From positions 3,539,800 through 3,603,799 of the forward strand of contig NZ_JEMG01000001.1 in NCBI RefSeq assembly GCF_000600295.1: a DNA stretch of 64,000 nucleotides, written 5' to 3'. How positions within the stretch are numbered: position 1 is the stretch's first letter; each line of letters starts with the position of its first letter. Below the pieces are notes generated by a model that did not search any database, was not told the origin of the DNA, and worked only from the letters and a program-made list of their open reading frames with translations. The translations under genes were made by a program, and so were the position numbers. Origin of the DNA: Hylemonella gracilis str. Niagara R (lineage in GTDB: Bacteria; Pseudomonadota; Gammaproteobacteria; Burkholderiales; Burkholderiaceae_C). Positions 1 through 7,256 of the stretch are shown here, in pieces.

Positions 1-603
1 CAGCCACTGCTTCTGGCCGTGGCTCAGATTGCCCGCCTGCCGGTCCACGCTGTCGGCCAGGTGGATGGTGTGCAGCATGTCGGCCAGGCGGTCAGCCTGC
101 GCGGAATCCAGCTTGAAGAAGATGGAGGACTGCACGCTCTTGTCCATCTTCAGTGCCAGCTCCAGGTTCTCGAACACCGTCAGTTGCTCGAACACCGTGG
201 GTTTCTGGAACTTGCGCCCGATGCCCAGTTGCGCGATCTGCGGTTCGTTGTAGCGCAGCAGGTCGATGGTGGAGCCAAAAAAGACCGTGCCTTCGTCGGG
301 CCGGGTCTTGCCCGTGATGATGTCCATCATCGTCGTCTTGCCCGCGCCATTGGGCCCGATGATGCATCGCAGCTCACCGGGGGCAATGTCGAGGCTCAGC
401 TTGTTGATGGCCTTGAAGCCATCAAAGCTCACGCTCACATCCTCCAGGTAGAGGATGCGGCCATGCGTCACATCCACCTCGCCGGTCTTAAGCAAGCGGC
501 CATAGCTGGCCTGCTGTCCGCCGGCTTCGGTGTTCTGGCGCGCGGCCTCACGCTGTTGTGCCTGGGCGCGTTGCGCGCCCTGTTCAAGCAGATCGGGCGT
601 CAT
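1..603 (-). CDS. urtD: Urea ABC transporter ATP-binding protein UrtD (partial, 3' end off window)
   Basis: This is one of the two cytoplasmic ATPases that power the UrtABCDE urea importer. The visible 201 residues carry an N-terminal extension of about 50 residues and then the ABC core. The Walker A motif GPNGAGKT is at residues 83-90, the Q-loop region reads RKFQKPTVFEQLTVFENLEL, and the signature begins LSHGQKQW. Walker B and the C-terminus lie beyond the left edge. The ATG overlaps the urtC stop as ATGA (601-603), so the two are translationally coupled. The Q-loop wording and the gene order separate it from branched-chain amino-acid LivG proteins. Confidence 0.93.
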   Translation of the reverse strand, partial: MTPDLLEQGAQRAQAQQREAARQNTEAGGQQASYGRLLKTGEVDVTHGRILYLEDVSVSFDGFKAINKLSLDIAPGELRCIIGPNGAGKTTMMDIITGKTRPDEGTVFFGSTIDLLRYNEPQIAQLGIGRKFQKPTVFEQLTVFENLELALKMDKSVQSSIFFKLDSAQADRLADMLHTIHLADSVDRQAGNLSHGQKQWL

Positions 604-1721
604 TCTTTGGAACTCCCCCGGAATTTTCTCCACAGGCGCTTGATCAAGCCCACGATGCCGTCGGGCAGGAACAGCGTCACCAGGATGAACAGGCCCCCCA
701 GGAAGTACAGCCAGAACGCGGGGAAGGCCGCGGTCAGCCAGCTCTTGGCGCCATTGACCACGAACGCACCCACGATGGGACCGATCAACGTCGCGCGCCC
801 ACCCACCGCCGCCCAGATCGCGATCTCGATGCTGTTGGCCGGGCTCATCTCGCCTGGGTTGATGATGCCGACCTGCGGCACATAGAGCGCGCCCGCGATG
901 CCGCACATCACGGCCGAGAGCGTCCAGATCGTGAGCTTGTAGCCCAGGGGGTTGTAGCCCGAGAACATCACCCGGCTTTCGGCGTCGCGGATGGCCTGCA
1001 GCACCCGGCCGAACTTGGCGTTCATCAGCCAGCGGCCAAGCAGGAAGAAGCCCAGCAGCGTCAGTCCGGTCAGCATGAACAGCGTCATGCGCATGCCCTG
1101 CCCGATCGGGATGCCCAGGATGCGCTTGAAGTCCGTGAAACCGTTGTTGCCGCCAAAACCCGTCTCGTTGCGGAAGAAGAGCAGCATGGCCGCGAAGGTC
1201 AGCGCCTGCGTGATGATGGAGAAGTACACGCCCTTGATGCGCGAGCGGAAGGCGAAATAGCCGAAGACGAAGGCGATCACGCCCGGCACCAGCACGACGA
1301 GGATGACGGTGGCGATGAAGCTGTCGCTCAGCGCCCAGTGCCAGGGGAATTCCTTCCAGTTCAGGAACACCATGAAGTCAGGCATGTCGCTCTTGTACTG
1401 GCCATCGCGCCCGATCTGGCGCATCAGGTACATGCCCATCATGTAGCCGCCGAGGGCGAAGAAGAGACCGTGGCCCAGCGAAAGAATACCGGTGTAGCCC
1501 CAGATCAGGTCCATGGCCAGCGCGCAGATGGCGTAACACATGATGCGCCCGAGCAAGGCCACCGTGTAGTTGCTCATGTGGAACACATGGCCCTCGGGCA
1601 CCAGCAGGTTGAGCACGGGTGCCAGCACGAGCACGGCGATCAGGGCCGCGAGGAAGGCCGTCCAGCCGCGTCGGTTCAACAGGGGCGCGGCGGCAGGGAG
1701 GGTCAGGGGAGTCGTCGTCAT
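600..1721 (-). CDS. urtC: Urea ABC transporter permease UrtC
   Basis: This is the second integral-membrane subunit of the urea importer, in the LivM-like branched-chain permease superfamily. The 373 residues begin with a short polar segment and a membrane helix around residues 18-36, and multiple hydrophobic segments follow throughout. Family-typical stretches include IWGYTGILSLGHGLFFALGG and the C-terminal LFLPDGIVGLIKRLWRKF. The length matches the family. It lies 13 bases downstream of urtB and overlaps urtD by ATGA, so it is an inner gene of the urt operon. LivM is the alternative, but the UrtA, UrtB and UrtD neighbours argue for urea. Confidence 0.95.
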   Translation of the reverse strand: MTTTPLTLPAAAPLLNRRGWTAFLAALIAVLVLAPVLNLLVPEGHVFHMSNYTVALLGRIMCYAICALAMDLIWGYTGILSLGHGLFFALGGYMMGMYLMRQIGRDGQYKSDMPDFMVFLNWKEFPWHWALSDSFIATVILVVLVPGVIAFVFGYFAFRSRIKGVYFSIITQALTFAAMLLFFRNETGFGGNNGFTDFKRILGIPIGQGMRMTLFMLTGLTLLGFFLLGRWLMNAKFGRVLQAIRDAESRVMFSGYNPLGYKLTIWTLSAVMCGIAGALYVPQVGIINPGEMSPANSIEIAIWAAVGGRATLIGPIVGAFVVNGAKSWLTAAFPAFWLYFLGGLFILVTLFLPDGIVGLIKRLWRKFRGSSKE

Positions 1722-1734
1722 GTCGGGCCGTGCC

Positions 1735-3318
1735 TCAGTCCACCGATCGCCCTTTGAGGGCGAAGATGCCTTGCGGTCGTTTCTGGATGAAGGCGATGAT
1801 GAAGACCAGCACCATGATCTTGGCCAGCACCGCGCCCTGCCAGCCTTCGAGCAGCTTGTTCACCAGGCCCAGGCCCAGCGCGGCGTAGACCGTGCCCGCG
1901 AGCTGGCCCACGCCCCCCAGCACCACGACCATGAAGGAGTCGACGATGTAGCCCTGGCCCAGGTCCGGGCCGACATTGCCGACCTGAGACAGCGCGCAAC
2001 CCGCCAGGCCCGCGACGCCCGAACCCAGCGCGAAAGCATAGGTGTCCACCCGCGCCGTGTTCACGCCCATGCAAGCGGCAATGGGACGGTTCTGCGTGAC
2101 GCCCCGCACGAACAGGCCGAGCCGCGTACGACTGATCAGCAAGGCCATGCCCAGCAGCACCGCGAAGGCGAAAGCGATGATGACCAAGCGGTTGTAGGGC
2201 AGCGTGAGGTTGGACAGCACTTGCCAGCCCCCGCTCATCCAGGCCGGGTTTTCCACCGCCACGTTCTGCGCACCGAAGAGGGAACGCACGGCCTGCATCA
2301 GCACCAGGCTGATGCCCCAGGTGGCCAGCAGGGTTTCCAGCGGGCGGCCATAAAGAAAGCGGATCACGCCGCGTTCCAGCGCCGCGCCCACCAACGCGGA
2401 GGCAAGGAAGGCCACGGGCATGGCCGCGACCAGGTACCAGTCGAAGGCGCCGGGCAGGTAGCTGCGGAACAAGCCCTGCACCACATAGGTGGCGTAGGCG
2501 CCGATCATGATGAGTTCGCCGTGTGCCATGTTGATGACGCCCATCAGCCCGTAGGTGATGGCCAGCCCCAGCGCGGCCAGCAGCAGGATGCTGCCCAGGC
2601 TGATGCCGGTGAACAGCACACCCGCGCGCTCGCCCCAGGCCAGGTGGTCCTCAATGGCGCGTTGGGCGGCCTGGATGGCCGCCTTGACCCGGGCGTCTTC
2701 CTCGCTCGCGAGCTGTTGGCCCAGCAACTGCCGCGTGGCTGGCGTGCGGTACACGGCCAACGCCTGCACTGCCGCGTAGCGCTGCGCGGGCTCCGCGCTG
2801 GACAGCAGAATGGCCGCGCGCGCCAGGTTGAGCTGCTCGCGCACGGCCTCGTCCTTTTCGGCGGCCAGAGCCTTGTCGATCAGCGGCAGGCGAGATTCGT
2901 CGGGTTCGGTCGCCAGCGCCTTGGCCGCTGCCAATCGGCCACCCGCGTCCGGACCAAAGAGCTGCAGCGCGGCCAAGGCGTTGGCGATCTCGCCGCGCAT
3001 GCGGTTGTTGTTGACCACGTCCTCCGCATCCTCGGGCAGGGCCACGGGCTGGCCCGTGGTCGGGTCCTCGCCTTTCCACTCGCCATTCACCTCACGCACG
3101 AGGATGACCCGGCCCTCGTGCACCTTGACCATGTCGTCGGCCAAAGCCTGCAACAGCGTGGTCACACGTGCGTCCGGCGTCTGCACCGCCTGCTGCATGG
3201 CCACGATGCGATCACTCGAATCGCCGATCACGATGGCTTGCGCCTGCTCGGGCGTGAGCGCGTGCGCCTGCGCTGCGAACAGCACGGCACATGACGAGAG
3301 CAAAAGTTTTTTCAGCAT
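1735..3318 (-). CDS. urtB: Urea ABC transporter permease UrtB (long form)
   Basis: This is the first permease subunit of the urea importer. The 527-residue protein starts with a signal-like segment (residues 1-21, ending AQAHA). An Ala-rich, HEAT-like helical periplasmic region follows to about residue 230. The LivH-like permease core comes next and contains GLAITYGLMGVINMAHGELI. This long architecture is usual for proteobacterial UrtB. ATG 3318 was chosen; a GTG directly upstream at 3321 is the alternative. It is 181 bases from urtA across a GC-rich inverted-repeat segment, so expression relative to urtA may be attenuated there. Confidence 0.95.
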   Translation of the reverse strand: MLKKLLLSSCAVLFAAQAHALTPEQAQAIVIGDSSDRIVAMQQAVQTPDARVTTLLQALADDMVKVHEGRVILVREVNGEWKGEDPTTGQPVALPEDAEDVVNNNRMRGEIANALAALQLFGPDAGGRLAAAKALATEPDESRLPLIDKALAAEKDEAVREQLNLARAAILLSSAEPAQRYAAVQALAVYRTPATRQLLGQQLASEEDARVKAAIQAAQRAIEDHLAWGERAGVLFTGISLGSILLLAALGLAITYGLMGVINMAHGELIMIGAYATYVVQGLFRSYLPGAFDWYLVAAMPVAFLASALVGAALERGVIRFLYGRPLETLLATWGISLVLMQAVRSLFGAQNVAVENPAWMSGGWQVLSNLTLPYNRLVIIAFAFAVLLGMALLISRTRLGLFVRGVTQNRPIAACMGVNTARVDTYAFALGSGVAGLAGCALSQVGNVGPDLGQGYIVDSFMVVVLGGVGQLAGTVYAALGLGLVNKLLEGWQGAVLAKIMVLVFIIAFIQKRPQGIFALKGRSVD

Positions 3319-3389
3319 CACTGGAATCTCTAGAGTGAACGCGGCGCACCACGCTCACGCTGCAAATCCCATACAAATTGGACGCCCCC

Positions 3390-3480
3390 CGAAGTGGTCT
3401 ACGACCACCTCCCCCCACTGGGGGGCGGCGCGACCGCTTGGGGCGGCCCGGCGCGGCGCGCCCCCCGCATGGGGAACCCG
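3390..3480. repeat. GC-rich multi-hairpin (REP-like) element between urtA and urtB
   Basis: The 184-base urtA-urtB gap holds stacked inverted repeats. GTGGTC-TAC-GACCAC (3394-3408) is perfect, and six C, ACT, six G (3411-3425) is perfect. They are followed by very GC-rich sequence with short dyads to about 3480. There is no T-tract, so it is not a classical intrinsic terminator. Position and composition suggest an intergenic palindromic repeat that could stabilise urtA mRNA or partly terminate transcription. That role is inference. Confidence 0.55.
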
Positions 3481-3502
3481 CCGCGCAAGCTGCAAGCCCA
3501 AA

Positions 3503-4789
3503 TTACATTTTTGTCTTGCCGTCCGGCTCGTCCTTCTTGCCCTTGTTCTCGGGGATGTAGGGGCTCCAGGGTTGGGCCTTGACCGGGCCGGGCGTCTTCC
3601 ACACCACGTTGAACTGGCCATCGGCTTTGACTTCGCCGATGAACACGCTCTTGTGCAGGTGGTGGTTCTTCTCGTCCATCTTGGAGGTGATGCCCGAGGG
3701 CGCCTTGAAGGTCTGACCGGCCATGGCCTTGATCACCGCATCCACGTCCGTGGTCTTGGCCTTCTCGACGGCCTGCTTCCACATGTTGATGCCGATGTAG
3801 GTCGCTTCCATCGGGTCATTGGTCAGCGGCTTGTCCTTGTGGCCGGGGATGTTCTTGGCCTTGGCGTAGGCGGCCCACTTCTTGGTGAACTCGGTGTTGG
3901 CCGGGCTCTTGATGCTCATGAAGTAGTTCCAGGCGGCCAGGTGGCCCACCAGCGGCTTGGTGTCCACGCCGCGCAGCTCTTCCTCGCCGACCGAGAAGGC
4001 GACAACCGGCACGTCCGTGGCCTTCAGGCCCGCGTTGCCCAGTTCCTTGTAGAAGGGCACGTTGGAGTCGCCGTTGATGGTCGAAACCACGGCCGTCTTC
4101 TTGCCGGCGGAAGCGAACTTCTTGATGTTGGCGATGATGGTCTGATAGTCCGAATGGCCGAAGGGGGTGTACTCCTCCATGATGTCGGCGTCCGCAATGC
4201 CCTTGCTCTTCAGGAAGGCACGCAGAATCTTGTTCGTCGTGCGCGGGTAGACGTAGTCGGTGCCCAGCAGCACGAAACGCTTGGCGGAACCGCCGTCCTT
4301 GCTCATCAGGTACTCCACGGCGGGAATGGCCTGCTGGTTCGGCGCGGCACCCGTGTAGAACACGTTCTTCGAGAGTTCCTCACCCTCGTACTGCACAGGG
4401 TAGAAAAGCAGGCCGTTCTGTTCCTCGAACACCGGCAGCACGGACTTGCGCGACACGGAGGTCCAGCAGCCGAAGACCACGGCCACCTTGTCCTGCGTCA
4501 GCAGCTGCTTGGCCTTCTCGGCGAACAGGGGCCAGTTGGAGGCCGGGTCGACCACCACGGGCTCCAGCTTCTTGCCCAACACGCCACCCTTGGCATTGAT
4601 TTCGTCAATGGCCATGAGCACGGTGTCTTTCAGCACCGTCTCGGAAATGGCCATGGTGCCGGACAGGCTGTGCAGCACACCGACCTTGATGGTGTCGGCA
4701 GCCTGGGCCGACAGGCCCGTCAGGCCGAAGGTGGTCACGGCGGCGGCCGCGGCCAGCGCCTTGAGGGTGTAACGACGTTGGGTTTTCAT
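3503..4789 (-). CDS. urtA: Urea ABC transporter substrate-binding protein UrtA
   Basis: This is the periplasmic urea-binding protein of the Urt importer, in the type I periplasmic binding fold of the Leu/Ile/Val receptor class. The 428 residues start MKTQRRYTLKAL with an RR pair and a hydrophobic stretch ending SAQA, which is a possible Tat or Sec signal. Then comes DTIKVGVLHSLSGTMAISE. Internal family segments include VFGCWTSVSRKSVLPVFEE and FVLLGTDYVYPRTTNKILR. ATG 4789 gives the expected length and a proper signal peptide. A longer in-frame reading to 4972 would bury the signal, so I rejected it. It is first in the operon and has the longest upstream region. Confidence 0.96.
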   Translation of the reverse strand: MKTQRRYTLKALAAAAAVTTFGLTGLSAQAADTIKVGVLHSLSGTMAISETVLKDTVLMAIDEINAKGGVLGKKLEPVVVDPASNWPLFAEKAKQLLTQDKVAVVFGCWTSVSRKSVLPVFEEQNGLLFYPVQYEGEELSKNVFYTGAAPNQQAIPAVEYLMSKDGGSAKRFVLLGTDYVYPRTTNKILRAFLKSKGIADADIMEEYTPFGHSDYQTIIANIKKFASAGKKTAVVSTINGDSNVPFYKELGNAGLKATDVPVVAFSVGEEELRGVDTKPLVGHLAAWNYFMSIKSPANTEFTKKWAAYAKAKNIPGHKDKPLTNDPMEATYIGINMWKQAVEKAKTTDVDAVIKAMAGQTFKAPSGITSKMDEKNHHLHKSVFIGEVKADGQFNVVWKTPGPVKAQPWSPYIPENKGKKDEPDGKTKM

Positions 4790-4968
4790 GAGGGAGGACT
4801 CCGTTCGATGAGGGAAGGTGGGTGGGAAGAAAGCAAGGCCAATGTAAAAAAGGCGGCCCGCCACAGGAATACGCCGGACGGCGTACACCCCTCGGCGCTT
4901 GACGCGGTGGCCCCACACCCGCCGACCGGCGAGCCCCGCTGCGCAACCCTGACTCGCATCAGTCCAGG

Positions 4969-4983
4969 GCAAACCCCTAGCCA
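4969..4983 (-). promoter_or_regulatory. Candidate sigma-54 (-24/-12) promoter for urtABCD
   Basis: Read on the minus strand, 4983 to 4969 is TGGCTAGGGGTTTGC. The GG and GC dinucleotides are separated by ten bases, as sigma-54 promoters require. TGGC matches the -24 box and TTGC matches the -12 box; the two bases after TGGC differ from consensus. It sits about 180 bases before the urtA ATG. NtrC-dependent control of urea transport is established in several proteobacteria, but use of this site is inference. Confidence 0.45.
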
Positions 4984-4996
4984 GACATGAAACAAA

Positions 4997-5016
4997 ATGG
5001 TTGCGCGCGCAACCAT
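4997..5016. promoter_or_regulatory. Perfect 20-bp palindrome, candidate MarR operator
   Basis: ATGGTTGCGCGCGCAACCAT equals its own reverse complement over all 20 bases. It lies in the divergent urtA/Bug intergenic region, upstream of a unit that encodes its own MarR regulator (6105-6617). It covers the -35 element proposed at 5001. The size and symmetry suit a MarR dimer. Control of urtA from the same site is possible but less likely. Confidence 0.6.
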
Positions 5017-5030
5017 GAGGGCGCTACAGT
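5001..5030 (+). promoter_or_regulatory. Candidate sigma-70 promoter of the Bug-marR-VOC-fahA unit
   Basis: A TTGCGC -35-like box (5001-5006) and a TACAGT -10-like box (5025-5030) are separated by 18 bases. The -35 box lies inside the perfect palindrome at 4997-5016, so a bound repressor would exclude polymerase. Both boxes are imperfect, so this is a moderate prediction. Confidence 0.35.
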
Positions 5031-5076
5031 GCCGCAGCCGGCTCACACGGCGTCAACCAGACCAGGAGACCAGACC

Positions 5077-6102
5077 ATGCCCACCCCCACTTCGCCCGTG
5101 ATTTCCACCGCCAGCCGCCGCCTGTTCACGGCCAGCCTGGCAGCCACGCTGATGTCCGCTGGCCTGCTGGCCGCGCCCCCCGCCATGGCCCAGAGTTTCC
5201 CCAGCAAACCCATCGAATGGGTGGTGCCCTACCCGGCCGGCGGTGGCACCGACGTGCTGGCACGCACCCTGGCTGAATCCATGAGCCGCACCCTGGGACA
5301 ACCCATCGTCATCAACAACAAGCCAGGCGCGGCCACCAGCATCGGCGCGGCCTACGTCGCCGAAGCCAAGGCGGACGGCTACACCCTGCTGTCGGCTGAC
5401 ACGGCCACGCTGGCGGCCAACCCCTTCCTCTATCGCAAGCTGCCCTATGACGCCGAAAAAAGCTTCGCGCCCATCGGCCTGACGGTGCGCTTTCCGCTGA
5501 TCCTGGCCGTGAACCCGCAGGTGCCTGCCAAGGACCTGAAGGAATTCACGGCCTGGGCCAAGACCCAGCAGTCCGGAACCAACGGCGCCAACTACGGTTC
5601 GCCGGGTGCGGGCAGCCCGCACCACCTGGCCACGGCGCTCTTCGCTCAACAGACCCAGCTCACGCTCACGCACGTGCCCTACCGCGGCGCCGCGCCCGCC
5701 ATCCAGGACGTGGTCGGCGGTCAGATTCCCTTCATGTTCGTGGACACCGCCGCCGGCAAGGCCTTCCTGGAGAGCGGCAAGCTCAAGCCCATCGGCGTGG
5801 CCAGCGCCCGCCGCGTGCGCGGCTTCAACACCGTGCCCACGCTGAACGAACAAGGCCTGAAAGGCTTTGAAGCCTATGCATGGCAAGGCGTGGTCGTGCC
5901 CGCCGGCACACCCGCGCCGGTGGTGGCCAAGTTGCACAAGGCCCTGCGCGACGCCTTCAACGACGACAACGTCAAGGCCCGCCTGATCGCGCTGGGTCTG
6001 GAGGCCATCGAAAGCACACCCGAGGAAATGGCCGCCTACGCCGCGGCCGAGCGCGCCAAGTGGGGCCCGGTGATCAAGGCCGCCAACATCACGGTGGAGT
6101 GA
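5077..6102 (+). CDS. Bug/TctC-family tripartite tricarboxylate-type substrate-binding protein
   Basis: This is a periplasmic solute receptor of the Bug family, which is greatly expanded in Burkholderiales. Its ligands are usually carboxylates or aromatic acids. The 341 residues have a signal peptide (RRLFTASLAATLMSAGLL, cleavage near AMAQ), then SFPSKPIEWVVPYPAGGGTD and the ligand-loop motif VINNKPGAATSIGAAYVAEA. ATG 5077 is preceded by AGGAGA; a longer reading from 4987 lacks a good ribosome site. No TctA/TctB membrane partner is nearby, as is common for Bug proteins. The ligand is unknown; the downstream fumarylacetoacetase hints at an aromatic-pathway acid. Confidence 0.9.
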   Translation: MPTPTSPVISTASRRLFTASLAATLMSAGLLAAPPAMAQSFPSKPIEWVVPYPAGGGTDVLARTLAESMSRTLGQPIVINNKPGAATSIGAAYVAEAKADGYTLLSADTATLAANPFLYRKLPYDAEKSFAPIGLTVRFPLILAVNPQVPAKDLKEFTAWAKTQQSGTNGANYGSPGAGSPHHLATALFAQQTQLTLTHVPYRGAAPAIQDVVGGQIPFMFVDTAAGKAFLESGKLKPIGVASARRVRGFNTVPTLNEQGLKGFEAYAWQGVVVPAGTPAPVVAKLHKALRDAFNDDNVKARLIALGLEAIESTPEEMAAYAAAERAKWGPVIKAANITVE

Positions 6103-6104
6103 GC

Positions 6105-6617
6105 GTGACTCAGACCCCCGACTCCGTCCCGCTGGAACGTACTTTCACGTACCGGCTGCATCTGCTGCACAAGCTGAGTGATCTGGAGACCCAGCAGCGC
6201 TACCCTGGGACGGTCGGGCTCAGTCTGAGCGATGGCCGCTGCTTGACCGCCATCGGCCGTTTCGAGTCCTTGTCGGTCAAGGACCTGGCGCGCTACGCCA
6301 ACCTGAACAAAAGTCAGGCCAGCCGTGCCGCGCAGGCCCTGGTGACGCTGGGCCTGGTCAGCAAGCGCGACAGTCAACAAGATGGACGGGGCGTCACGCT
6401 GACACTGACCGCGGCGGGCCGCAAGGCCTGCGCGCGCGCCATGCAATTGGTTCACGAACGCAACGCCGAAATCGTCGGCTGCCTCACGCCCGCCGAGCAG
6501 GCCCAGCTGAGTGATCTGCTCGACCGGCTGGTGGCGCACAACCAAGGCCCGGCGCTCGCCCGTGGCGCAGCGGACCTCAGCGAGCCGGAGGACGAAGACG
6601 CCATATCGGCGCTCTGA
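6105..6617 (+). CDS. MarR-family transcriptional regulator
   Basis: This 170-residue winged-helix regulator has the DNA-binding core around residues 45-105: KDLARYANLNKSQASRAAQA is helix-turn-helix, then DGRGVTLTLTAAGRK is the wing. MarR dimers usually repress a nearby operon and release DNA on binding aromatic or phenolic ligands. GTG 6105 was chosen because GGTGGAG sits 5-11 bases upstream; GTG 6099, overlapping the previous stop, is the alternative. It lies 2 bases after the Bug gene, so it is co-transcribed. The palindrome at 4997-5016 is its most likely operator. Confidence 0.88.
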   Translation: MTQTPDSVPLERTFTYRLHLLHKLSDLETQQRYPGTVGLSLSDGRCLTAIGRFESLSVKDLARYANLNKSQASRAAQALVTLGLVSKRDSQQDGRGVTLTLTAAGRKACARAMQLVHERNAEIVGCLTPAEQAQLSDLLDRLVAHNQGPALARGAADLSEPEDEDAISAL

Positions 6618-6678
6618 GCCATGCCCGAGCTGTCTACTCCATCGCCGTTCACTCTTTCCACGCCACGAGGAGCCCCTC

Positions 6679-7221
6679 ATGAAGATATCCAAGATCCACC
6701 ACGTCGCCTACCGCTGCAAGGACGCCAAGCAGACTGTGGAGTGGTACCAGAAGTACCTGAACATGGACTTCCAACTCGCCTTCGCCGAGGACCACGTGCC
6801 CTCCACCAAGGCGCATGACCCCTACATGCACATCTTCCTCGACGCGGGCGGTGGCAACGTGCTGGCCTTCTTCGAATTGCCCACGCAGCCCGAAATGGGC
6901 CGCGACGAGAACACCCCCGCCTGGGTACAGCACATTGCCTTCGAGGTGGACAGCTTGGACACCCTGGAGGAAGTGAAATCCCGCCTACAGGCCGACGGCA
7001 TCGAGGTCGTGGGCATCACCGATCACACCCTGTTCAAGTCCATCTACTTCTTCGATCCCAATGGCCACCGCCTCGAACTGGCCGTGGACACCAGCACACC
7101 CGAACTGAACCGGCGCGCGGCCGAGGTGAAATGGGACATGCTCAACGAATGGGCCCAGACCAAGCGCGCCCCCAAGCACGCGGCCTGGATGCATGCGCTG
7201 GAACTGGCCGACGCGAAGTAA
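6679..7221 (+). CDS. VOC-superfamily (glyoxalase/dioxygenase fold) protein
   Basis: This 180-residue protein has a single vicinal-oxygen-chelate domain. It starts KISKIHHVAYRCKDAKQTVEWY, a first metal-ligand His context, and has WVQHIAFEVDSLDTL and a C-terminal FFDPNGHRLELAV with the typical terminal Glu ligand. Such proteins are metal-dependent lyases, isomerases or ring-cleaving dioxygenases. GAGGAG precedes ATG 6679. It sits between marR and fahA in one transcript. It might act on an aromatic catabolite that leads to fumarylacetoacetate, but the substrate cannot be read from the sequence. It is too short for 4-hydroxyphenylpyruvate dioxygenase. Confidence 0.85.
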   Translation: MKISKIHHVAYRCKDAKQTVEWYQKYLNMDFQLAFAEDHVPSTKAHDPYMHIFLDAGGGNVLAFFELPTQPEMGRDENTPAWVQHIAFEVDSLDTLEEVKSRLQADGIEVVGITDHTLFKSIYFFDPNGHRLELAVDTSTPELNRRAAEVKWDMLNEWAQTKRAPKHAAWMHALELADAK

Positions 7222-7256
7222 TCCGACTAGAGCGCTCCACCCACCTGCCCTATTCC

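Noticed and set aside
4790-4972. Extended UrtA start
   Set aside because: It would place 61 unrelated residues before a proper signal peptide and cross the proposed promoter region.
2810-4990. Very long plus-strand open readings opposite urtA/urtB and similar ones opposite the kinase, transporters and allophanate hydrolase
   Set aside because: High-GC genomes give long antisense open frames; these lack family motifs and ribosome sites while the opposite strand encodes recognisable proteins.
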